DNA of 5,559 bases from Pseudomonadota bacterium (lineage in GTDB: Bacteria > Pseudomonadota > Gammaproteobacteria > Xanthomonadales > Xanthomonadaceae): positions 1-5,559 of the forward strand of contig JAEWNA010000266.1 in assembly GCA_023392975.1 (NCBI GenBank), in the 5' to 3' direction. The notes under the pieces are model-generated. The model saw only the letters and a list, made by a program, of their open reading frames with translations. It had not been told where the DNA came from and made no database searches. Both the position numbers and the translations under genes were made by a program. Position 1 is the first letter of the stretch, and every line of letters begins with the position of its first letter. Positions 1-5,559 of the stretch are shown here, one piece after another.

Positions 1-219
1 GCCCAGCACCGCGCGCTGGTGCGCTTCGCCGAACACCGCGATCACCTGCGCGCAGTCGTCGTCGCGTGAGAGCAGCGGGCCGGCCATGTCGAGCGCGAAC
101 AGGTCGCCGTGACGGGCGCGGGCGTCGGCGAGCCAGGCCATGGGGTCGGCACCGATCGCGGCGACGTCGCCGGCGCGCGACAGCGGGCGCGCGACGCTCA
201 TGCGGCGCCCGCCGTCCAT
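1..219 (-). CDS. Cytochrome P450-like protein, N-terminal part only (runs off the left edge)
   Basis: The minus-strand frame from an ATG at 219 stays open for 73 codons to the window edge, so only the N-terminus is visible. The residues around 25-73 (DPMAWLADARARHGDLFAL, then a SRDDDC stretch and an AVFGEAHQRAVLG stretch) have the look of a bacterial cytochrome P450 N-terminus: a helix followed by 'HGD-F-L', a short beta hairpin, and 'VFG...R-VLG'. P450s are haem monooxygenases that hydroxylate organic substrates using electrons from a redox partner. The heme-binding Cys loop and the I-helix lie outside the window, so the call rests on resemblance of the N-terminus alone. An AGG lies seven bases before the 219 start; an alternative in-frame ATG is at 201. 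There is no signal peptide, which fits a soluble bacterial P450. It is transcribed divergently from the amylase-family gene. The substrate cannot be inferred. Confidence 0.62.
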   Translation of the reverse strand, partial: MDGGRRMSVARPLSRAGDVAAIGADPMAWLADARARHGDLFALDMAGPLLSRDDDCAQVIAVFGEAHQRAVLG

Positions 220-353
220 GCCCGCACCTGCTTCCGGATCCTGCGCATCGTGCCTCTCCGCGGCCTCCCGCCGCGCCTTCGCCACAGCATGGCACATGCC
301 CGCGCACGCGGCGGCGCTATCATCGTCCGACCGCCCCGCTCCAGGACTCGCCC
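220..353. promoter_or_regulatory. Divergent intergenic region between the P450-like gene and the amylase-family gene
   Basis: This 134-base gap separates two outward-facing genes and should hold a promoter for each. On the plus strand TATCAT at 318-323 resembles a -10 hexamer and would place transcription start about 24 bases before the GTG start at 354. No good -35 hexamer is visible at normal spacing. An inverted repeat GCATG-GCA-CATGC occupies 287-299, just upstream of that -10 candidate, and could be a small operator, although its 5-base arms could occur by chance. The promoter assignment is inferred from position and weak similarity only. Confidence 0.3.
343..346 (+). promoter_or_regulatory. 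Ribosome binding site supporting the GTG start of the amylase-family gene
   Basis: AGGA at 343-346 lies seven bases before the GTG at 354, which is ideal spacing. The in-frame ATG at 387 has no Shine-Dalgarno-like sequence in front of it, nor does the GTG at 369. This favours 354 as the start. The resulting N-terminus still reads as a signal peptide, with an 11-residue extension before the Met at position 12. Confidence 0.55.
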
Positions 354-2102
354 GTGCCGAACCTGCCCGTGAACGCATCGCGCCCGATGTCCCTCGCCGC
401 CGCACTCGGCGCCGCCCTCTGTGCGGTCGCACTGCTGACCGCCCCCGTCGCGCCGGCCCGTGCGTTGACGCCGCCATTGCACTTCCAGACGCTGCAGGTC
501 GAAAGCCCCGGTCCCGCGCGCTGGTGGCAGGACGCGGTGGTGTACGAGGTGTGGCCGCGCTCGTTCAAGGACGACGACGGCGACGGCAACGGCGACTTCA
601 AGGGCCTGACCTCGAAGCTCGACTACCTGCAGGGCCTCGGCGTGAAGGCGGTCTGGCTGACGCCGGTATTCGAGGCGCCGTCCTACCACGGTTACGACTT
701 CCAGGATTTCCACGCGATCGAGCGCGACTACGGCAGCATGGCCGACTTCGAACGCTTCGTCGCCGAGGCGCACCGGCGCGGGATCAAGGTGATCCTCGAC
801 CTGGTGCTGAACCACGTCTCCGACCAGCACCCGTGGTTCCTCGCCTCGGTGAAGCGGGTCAAGGGCTACGAGGATGCGTTCGTGTGGCGCAAGACGCGTC
901 CGGAAGGCTGGGGCCAGGCGTGGTCGGACACGCCTGCGCCCGAAAAGGTGTGGCACTGGAACGCCGAGCGCGGCGAGTACTACTACGGGGCGTTCGACGC
1001 CTCGCAGCCCGATCTCAACCTGCGCAATCCGGCGGTGGCGGGCGAACTGGACGCGGTGGCCGCGTTCTGGCTGAAGAAAGGCGTGGACGGCTTCCGCCTC
1101 GACGCCGTGCGCTACGCGATCGAGGATGGCCCGCTGTCGGGACAGGCCGACACGCCGGAAACGATCGCGTTCTGGACGACGTTCGCGAAGAAGGTACGCG
1201 CGATCGACCCGGACGCGCTGCTGATCGGCGAGGCCTGGGCGCCGCTGGAGACCGTCGGCCGCTACCGCAACGGCGGCCAGGGGCTGGATGCCGCGTTCGA
1301 TTTCGATTTCGGCGAGACGGTGATCGCGCTGCTCGACCCGCGGAGCGAACGCAAGGCGGACTTCGGCACGGTAGACGACGCCGCGGCCACCGGCGGTCGC
1401 GAGGCGCTGTGGGCCAACCTGCAGGCGCGCGCCGCGGCCGCGCCGCTGTCGTATTTCGCGCCGTTCCTCTCCAACCACGACCAGAACCGGCTGCTGCAGC
1501 GCCTCGGCGGCGACGTGGCGAAGGCGAAGGTCGCCGCCAGCCTGCTGCTGACCTCACCGGGCACGCCGTTCCTGTACTACGGCGAGGAGATCGGCCTGTC
1601 GCAGCCGGCGGTCGGCGAGGACCGCTACCGCCGCGCGCCGATGCAGTGGGACGACGGCAAGACCGCCGGCTTCAACGCCACCGGCAAGGTCTGGACCGAC
1701 CGCTCGGGTACGGGCGGCTATCGCGGCCCGCAGGGCGCATGGTGGGGCAAATACTGGAAGGCGCAGCGCGGCCACGGCACCAGCGTGGCCGAGGAGGATG
1801 CGACGCCCGGTTCGCTGCTGCGCCACTACCGCGCGCTGCTCGCGATGCGCAATGCCACTCCCTCGCTGCGCAAGCCGGACGAGCTGCGCTGGTACCCGGT
1901 CGACGCCGCCGACGTGTGGGTGCTGCGCGCGACTTCCGCCGAGGGCGACGACTGGGTGGTGATCAACCTCGACCCCGCGAAGCCCGTCGAATTCGGCGTG
2001 CCGCCGGAGCTGCAGGGCGAGCGTCGCGATCGCCTCGGCGAGGGGACGAAGCGGCTCGGCGAGCGCTTCACGCTGCAGCCGGGCGAAACGCTGGTGTTCT
2101 GA
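354..2102 (+). CDS. Exported GH13 alpha-amylase-family glycoside hydrolase
   Basis: The 582-residue protein hydrolyses, or possibly transfers, alpha-glucosidic bonds of starch- or malto-oligosaccharide-type substrates, probably outside the cytoplasm. Residues 12-37 form an Ala/Leu-rich signal peptide ending ARA. The TIM barrel opens with WWQDAVVYEVWPRSF (57-71), followed by a Ca-binding-type loop DDDGDGNGD (73-81). The GH13 regions are all present: DLVLNH (149-154), QPDLN (218-222), GFRLDA with nucleophile D250, IGEAW with acid/base E293, and SNHDQNR with the transition-state stabiliser D376. SPGTPFLYYGEEIGL follows the barrel motifs, and a beta-rich C-terminal domain ends the protein. QPDLN is typical of oligo-1,6-glucosidase/trehalose synthase-like members. 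The NHDQ segment and YYGEEIG stretch recall secreted GH13_36-like amylases, so the exact specificity (alpha-amylase, neopullulanase or alpha-glucosidase) is open. The GTG start is chosen for its Shine-Dalgarno; an ATG at 387 would give 571 residues. No transporter or other maltose gene is in view. Confidence 0.93.
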   Translation: MPNLPVNASRPMSLAAALGAALCAVALLTAPVAPARALTPPLHFQTLQVESPGPARWWQDAVVYEVWPRSFKDDDGDGNGDFKGLTSKLDYLQGLGVKAVWLTPVFEAPSYHGYDFQDFHAIERDYGSMADFERFVAEAHRRGIKVILDLVLNHVSDQHPWFLASVKRVKGYEDAFVWRKTRPEGWGQAWSDTPAPEKVWHWNAERGEYYYGAFDASQPDLNLRNPAVAGELDAVAAFWLKKGVDGFRLDAVRYAIEDGPLSGQADTPETIAFWTTFAKKVRAIDPDALLIGEAWAPLETVGRYRNGGQGLDAAFDFDFGETVIALLDPRSERKADFGTVDDAAATGGREALWANLQARAAAAPLSYFAPFLSNHDQNRLLQRLGGDVAKAKVAASLLLTSPGTPFLYYGEEIGLSQPAVGEDRYRRAPMQWDDGKTAGFNATGKVWTDRSGTGGYRGPQGAWWGKYWKAQRGHGTSVAEEDATPGSLLRHYRALLAMRNATPSLRKPDELRWYPVDAADVWVLRATSAEGDDWVVINLDPAKPVEFGVPPELQGERRDRLGEGTKRLGERFTLQPGETLVF

Positions 2103-2121
2103 CCCGTCGGCCTTCGAGGTC

Positions 2122-2963
2122 ATGGCGAAGACGACGGCCATGGATCCGCGCATCGAACGGGCGATCCTGCTGATCACCAACCGTTTCCGCGAGCCGCTCA
2201 CGTTGCCGGACATCGCCGCGGGGACGGGGCTGTCCCCGTTCCACCTGCATCGCGTGTTCAAGGCGGAGACCGGACAGACGCCGGCGACCTACCTGCAGCG
2301 GGTCCGTCTCGAGCATGCCGCGCATCTGATGATCGTGCTGCCGGACGCATCGCTGCTGCACATCGCCATCGACAGCGGCTTCACCTCGGCCGCGACGTTT
2401 GCCCGTGCCTTCCGCAGCCGGCACGGTACCAGCGCGACCGAATACAGGCACCGCAAGCGCCTCGATCCGCAAACGTCGGTCGTTCCCGTGGCGCTGTCGC
2501 TGCATCGACTCCCGACGCGGCGGCTCCGGGTCGAACGCTGTGCGCTGGACGAGAACGCACTGGACACCGGCTACGAACGGCTTCGACGGCGCGCGCGGAA
2601 GCTGCCGGGCGCGATCGATGCCCGCGTCGCCCTGGGCATCTTCGTGGATGCGCCGTTCCACACCGATCGCGCGCAATGCGACATTACCTCGCACTCGATG
2701 GCGACGAGCACGAAGGGGACGACGCCTTCGTGTTGCCCGGCGGCCTGTACGCACGCTTTCGGACGACAGGGGGCATCGACGCATTGTCGGCCGACATCCT
2801 GCGCTTCAAGACGAACAGGCTGGATCCCTCGTCCTACGCGATCGCCTCGACCCTCGCCTTCGAACGCCTGCCGCTGCCGGACGATGAACGCCGGCTCGAA
2901 TACCGGACCGCCATCCGCGAGGTGTTCATACGCGTGCGTCCGAGACACGAACCCGCGATCTGA
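2122..2963 (+). pseudogene. AraC-family regulator with GyrI-like effector domain, broken by a one-base deletion
   Basis: The first frame encodes an N-terminal AraC DNA-binding domain (about residues 8-110). It has two helix-turn-helix units: one around LPDIAAGTGLSPFHLHRVFK, the second around HIAIDSGFTSAATFARAF, ending TSATEYRHR. A GyrI-like small-molecule-binding domain follows (about 118-275), but its second half is in another frame. Frame 1 is good to AQC at 2671-2679, after which RHYLALDGDE continues one base back, from 2679 to the TGA at 2961-2963. Restoring one C gives CRHY, matching the 'C-R-Y' position of this family, and an intact 280-residue protein. Intact relatives act as cytoplasmic transcription regulators that sense small cationic or hydrophobic compounds. 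GAGG lies only two bases before the 2122 ATG, so the ATG at 2140 (starting MDPRIERA) is a credible alternative. The gene starts 19 bases after the amylase gene, perhaps cotranscribed. It could be a true pseudogene or a sequencing error; I see no slippery heptamer for programmed shifting. Confidence 0.85.
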
Positions 2964-3049
2964 CCCCATCGCACGCACCGCAAGATTTGCAAAGCCTGTC
3001 GCCCATCGCCCTTCTAGCCTTTGCGCGTTTTCTCGCAGAGGGCGCCCCC
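2964..3049 (+). promoter_or_regulatory. Possible promoter/operator region before the hydroxylase gene
   Basis: This 86-base gap follows the regulator. It contains a local A/T-rich patch with a perfect 8-base palindrome TTTGCAAA at 2986-2993, which overlaps a weak -35-like TTGCAA (2987-2992). No good -10 hexamer at standard spacing is seen; TAGCCT at 3015-3020 is too far. A Shine-Dalgarno AGAGGG at 3037-3042 lies seven bases before the ATG at 3050. A role for the upstream regulator here is speculation from adjacency. Confidence 0.25.
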
Positions 3050-3934
3050 ATGACAGGTTTCGTGCGTTACTGGTTCTATCCGTTGATCCTCGCCGCCACA
3101 CTCGTGTTCGCAGTCCTCGCGATACGCGGCGGCAGCGACCTGCAGCGCGCGTTCGCGATCTTCGCCGGCGCCCGTTTCATGCTCCTGCTGGCGGTCGAAC
3201 GCGCGGCGCCATGTCGCACCGAGTGGAGCATGACCTAGCGCAGCTTCCTGCGCGACCTGAAATACGCGGCTGTGGTCGGCGGTGGCCTGTACCTGGGGAA
3301 ATTCCTGGCCGGCTGGCTGGCGATCGGCATGGCGGAGCGCTCCACCGGCGCGCTGTCGCACTCGCCGCTCGTGCTGCAGGTCGTGGCGATCATGCTCACC
3401 TACGAATTCTTCCAGTACTGGCTGCACCGCATCAGCCACGAGGCCCGCGGCCCCGTCGGCCGCTTCCTCTGGCGCACCCACGTGCAGCACCACCTTCCGC
3501 AGCGTGTGTACCTGCTGATGCACCCGGTCAGCCATCCGATCAATTTCGCCATGGTGCTGGCGATCAACGCGCTCGTGATCCGCGTCCTCGGCACAGGGCA
3601 GGATGCCGTGTTCCTGTTCAACGTGCTCCTCGGGCTGCAGGGGCTGGTCTCGCACTTCAACGTCGACATCCGCACGGGTCCGCTGAACTACCTCTTCATC
3701 GGTACCGAGCTGCATCGCGTCCATCACAGCGCCGCGCCCGAAGACGCCGGCAACTACGGCGTGCTGACGCCGTTCTGGGACCTGATCTTCGGCACGTTCC
3801 GCTATCGACCGAACCAAGTGCCCGCCGGGCTCGGCGTCTACGAGCCCGCGCGATACCCGACCAGCAACCAGTTGCTGGCGACACTGCTGCTTCCGTTCAA
3901 GCCGAAGCCGCCACGCATCGGCGACGAGCCCTGA
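3050..3934 (+). pseudogene. Sterol desaturase/fatty acid hydroxylase family membrane protein, interrupted by an amber codon
   Basis: One continuous frame runs from the ATG at 3050 to the TGA at 3932-3934 and is broken only by TAG at 3236-3238 (codon 63). Read through, it gives a protein of about 294 residues, normal for this family of diiron membrane hydroxylases that oxidise lipid chains or sterol-like substrates. Hydrophobic segments lie near 7-25, 34-49, 73-92, 110-125 and 164-180. The His motifs are all present, counting codon 63: HRISH (126-130), HVQHH (144-148), HPVSH (158-162), SHFN (H202) and HRVHH (222-226). Sequence on both sides of the stop reads as one protein (EWSMT, then RSFLRDLKY), and a TGG-to-TAG change would explain it. 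Every His box lies after the stop. A shorter product from GTG 3272 or ATG 3329 is conceivable, but neither has a clear Shine-Dalgarno and the first membrane segments would be lost. The start is well supported by AGAGGG seven bases upstream. The lipid substrate is unknown. Confidence 0.85.
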
Positions 3935-4019
3935 GAACGACGAACCGACGCGTCCGTCCGGAACACAACCAGAGACCGCACGCTACACTCGGATCTCCCA
4001 CGCACGCCACAGGCCCGTC
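3935..4019 (+). promoter_or_regulatory. Candidate promoter of the DUF1176 gene
   Basis: This 85-base gap contains TACACT at 3984-3989, a fair -10 hexamer (four of six matches to TATAAT) placed 30 bases before the start codon. No recognisable -35 is seen at the usual spacing. AGG at 4011-4013 lies six bases before the ATG at 4020 and serves as a modest Shine-Dalgarno. I see no hairpin with a T-tract that would terminate the preceding gene. Confidence 0.3.
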
Positions 4020-5099
4020 ATGCCGCCCCGCCATCGATCTCCGCTCGTCCTGTCGTTCGTGATGCTGCTCCCGACCGGCGCCGCCACGTGCGGCGATGCG
4101 GTGTTGGCGGGAGGCACGTATTTCTCGCACGGCGACTGGGAAGTGGCCTGCGACAACACCCGCACCTGCCGCGCGGCGGGCTACCAGTCGGACGATGGCG
4201 AGGAGGCGCTGCCGGTCAGCGTGCTGCTCACGCGTGCCGGCGGCGCGGGCACGCCGGTGACCGGCCAGGTGCAGTTGAGCGAAGGCTGGGACGAAGACCT
4301 GTTCAAGGCCTTTCCCGCGCGCTTCCCGCTCGCGCTGCGCATCGACGGCCACGACCTCGGCAGCGTGACGCTGGCGAAAGACGCGCTGACCGCCGATCTC
4401 GCCCCGGCACAGGTGAAGGCGCTGCTGGCCTCGCTACTGCGCGACAGCCGCATCGAATTCCGGGCGCGCGACAAGACGTGGACACTGTCCGGCGCGGGCG
4501 CGTCGGCGGTGCTGCTGAAGATGGACGAGGCGCAGGGCCGCGTCGGCACGGTCGGCGCGCTGTACCGCCGCGGCAAGCAGGACGAAACGCACGTGCCGCC
4601 GGCGCTGCCGAAACCGGTGATCGCCTCGCCGCCGCTCGCGCCGGCGCAGCCGGGGGATGCCACGTTCGTCGCGAAGCACGGCGCCGCGGTGCGCGCGGCG
4701 CTGCGCGAGGCCGGCGATCCGGACGACTGTGACGGCCTGACCGAGGCCGACGAGGACCACGCGCTGGAGGTGACGCGGCTGACGAAGACGCAGCTGCTGG
4801 TCTCGACGCTGTGCTGGCGCGCCGCCTACAACGAAGGCATGGGCTACTGGGTCATCGCGGACAAGCCGCCCTACCGGCCGGTGGTCGTGACGACGGACGC
4901 CACCGATGCTGGTGGCGGCGCCATCCACTCGGGGCAGAAGGGGCGCGGCATCGGCGACTGCTGGAGCACCGAGGGCTGGACGTGGGATGGGCGCGTGTTC
5001 GTGCACAGCGCAAGCGGCGGCTCCGGCCAGTGCAAGGGCTTCGCCGGCGGTGCGTGGGACCTGCCGACGCTGGTGAGCGAGGTGCGCGACGCCTGCTGA
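4020..5099 (+). CDS. Exported DUF1176 family protein of unknown function
   Basis: The 359-residue protein begins with a signal peptide: basic start PRHR, hydrophobic LVLSFVMLL (9-17), and a small-residue region TGAAT before C24. The lipobox is poor, so it is more likely periplasmic than a lipoprotein. Near the N-terminus FSHGDWEVACDNTRTCRAAGY (35-55) is the hallmark of DUF1176 (Pfam PF06674), and near the C-terminus LCWRAAYNEGMGYWVI begins at L264. A Pro/Ala-rich stretch (about 192-213) separates the N- and C-terminal halves. Eight cysteines are visible (24, 44, 50, 237, 265, 314, 338, 359); C44/C50 bracket the first motif and the others cluster in the C-terminal half, as expected for disulfides in an exported protein. 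The length is normal for the family. No biochemical role is established that I can name, and the neighbours do not suggest one. The gene appears intact, unlike the two before it, and probably has its own promoter. Confidence 0.87.
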   Translation: MPPRHRSPLVLSFVMLLPTGAATCGDAVLAGGTYFSHGDWEVACDNTRTCRAAGYQSDDGEEALPVSVLLTRAGGAGTPVTGQVQLSEGWDEDLFKAFPARFPLALRIDGHDLGSVTLAKDALTADLAPAQVKALLASLLRDSRIEFRARDKTWTLSGAGASAVLLKMDEAQGRVGTVGALYRRGKQDETHVPPALPKPVIASPPLAPAQPGDATFVAKHGAAVRAALREAGDPDDCDGLTEADEDHALEVTRLTKTQLLVSTLCWRAAYNEGMGYWVIADKPPYRPVVVTTDATDAGGGAIHSGQKGRGIGDCWSTEGWTWDGRVFVHSASGGSGQCKGFAGGAWDLPTLVSEVRDAC

Positions 5100-5117
5100 C
5101 CGGCGTCGGCCGCAACA

Positions 5118-5559
5118 TCACGCCTGCAGCACGCGCAGCAGCAACGCGAGCGGGCCGCCGACGTAGTACAGCAGGCGCCCGGCGATCACCAGCGCGCAGC
5201 GCACGCCGACCGCGCGTCCAGGTCGCAGCCACACCGCCGCCCAGGTGCCGAGTTCGATCGGCACGCGCAGCGCGGCCGCGTAGAGGGTCATGCCCACCGC
5301 CCACGACGCCCACCAGATCGCCAGCGCCAACAGGTATGCCTTGAGCCCGAAGGTGTAGTACTCGCCGAAGGTGCCGCCATAGGCGATGATCTGGTGCAGG
5401 CGGAACGCCGGCAGCGCCGGCAGCAGCGGGAACAGCCCGAACTTCACCAGCGGGCGATCGAACCAGCGACGTCGCACGCTCGCCCACGCCTGCGCGTACG
5501 CGGCGGCGCGCGATGCGCCCGCATCCGCCAGCGTCGCGGGCGCGCCCGCACGCACCAGC
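5118..5559 (-). CDS. Membrane protein of unknown function, C-terminal part (5' end beyond the right edge)
   Basis: The minus-strand frame enters from the right edge and ends at a TGA (plus-strand 5118-5120), giving 146 visible C-terminal residues. The reading frame is open to the window edge (CTG before a GTG at 5555), so the true start is most likely outside. The visible part begins with an Ala-rich, partly basic stretch (AYAQAWASVRRRWFDRP). It continues with hydrophobic segments around FGLFPLLPALPAF, then KAYLLALAIWWASWAVGMTL, then VIAGRLLYYVGGPLALLL, so probably two or three membrane helices. Between them the stretch FRLHQIIAYGGTFGEYYTFG is rich in aromatic residues and glycine and looks conserved in character, but I do not recognise a family with confidence. 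It is convergent with the DUF1176 gene, with 18 bases between the two stop codons. Confidence 0.7.
   Translation of the reverse strand, partial: LVRAGAPATLADAGASRAAAYAQAWASVRRRWFDRPLVKFGLFPLLPALPAFRLHQIIAYGGTFGEYYTFGLKAYLLALAIWWASWAVGMTLYAAALRVPIELGTWAAVWLRPGRAVGVRCALVIAGRLLYYVGGPLALLLRVLQA

Noticed and set aside
66..353. In-frame upstream extension of the amylase gene by about 96 codons
   Set aside because: The extension overlaps the start of the minus-strand P450-like gene, its translation is Arg-rich and low complexity, and a good Shine-Dalgarno marks GTG 354.
198..1478. Long minus-strand open frame opposite the amylase gene
   Set aside because: It is antisense to a gene with all GH13 catalytic motifs, and its Arg/Val/Leu-rich translation is the usual shadow of high-GC coding sequence.
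2664..2682. Programmed -1 frameshifting in the regulator
   Set aside because: No X_XXY_YYZ slippery heptamer is present at the junction and no strong downstream hairpin is evident; a one-base deletion explains it better.
2068..3101. Minus-strand open frames opposite the regulator
   Set aside because: Their translations show no recognisable domain and they mirror the AraC and GyrI coding sequence.
3947..3954. GACGCGTC palindrome after the hydroxylase gene
   Set aside because: It is a GC-rich 8-base palindrome in a GC-rich genome, with no paired element or position that would support a regulatory role.
4181..5006. Minus-strand open frames opposite the DUF1176 gene
   Set aside because: The plus strand has a signal peptide and DUF1176 motifs; the antisense frames are low complexity.
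5100..5117. Possible bidirectional terminator in the convergent gap (CGGC-gtcg-GCCG at 5101-5112)
   Set aside because: The stem is only four base pairs and no T-tract follows on either strand.

Overview
The window is very GC-rich, with strong G/C preference at third codon positions. Gene content and sequence style fit a gammaproteobacterium of the Xanthomonadaceae/Lysobacteraceae type (Lysobacter, Luteimonas or Xanthomonas relatives). That placement is an inference from style and protein resemblance. No rRNA, tRNA, CRISPR array or insertion sequence was seen.

Layout from left to right. (1) The 5' end of a minus-strand gene resembling the N-terminus of a cytochrome P450 runs off the left edge (1-219). 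(2) A 134-base divergent intergenic region follows. (3) A plus-strand gene for an exported GH13 alpha-amylase-family glycoside hydrolase (354-2102) has all the catalytic motifs. (4) Nineteen bases later comes an AraC-type regulator with a GyrI-like effector domain (2122-2963), split by a one-base deletion near 2679. (5) A sterol desaturase/fatty acid hydroxylase superfamily membrane protein (3050-3934) is interrupted by an in-frame amber codon at 3236-3238. (6) An intact exported DUF1176 protein follows (4020-5099). (7) A convergent minus-strand membrane protein of unknown function runs off the right edge (5118-5559).

The most notable observation is two adjacent genes, a regulator and the membrane hydroxylase behind it, each carrying exactly one disabling lesion in otherwise well-preserved coding sequence. 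Either this is a recently decaying regulator/enzyme pair, or the assembly has two errors here. A 646-codon open frame from 2122 to 4062 arises only because the frameshift lets the regulator frame run on, out of frame, through the hydroxylase and into the DUF1176 gene. It should not be annotated as one protein.

The intact genes look like ordinary accessory metabolism: extracytoplasmic alpha-glucan hydrolysis, a possible P450 oxidation, and an envelope protein of unknown role. I found no convincing evidence for an undescribed multi-gene system.
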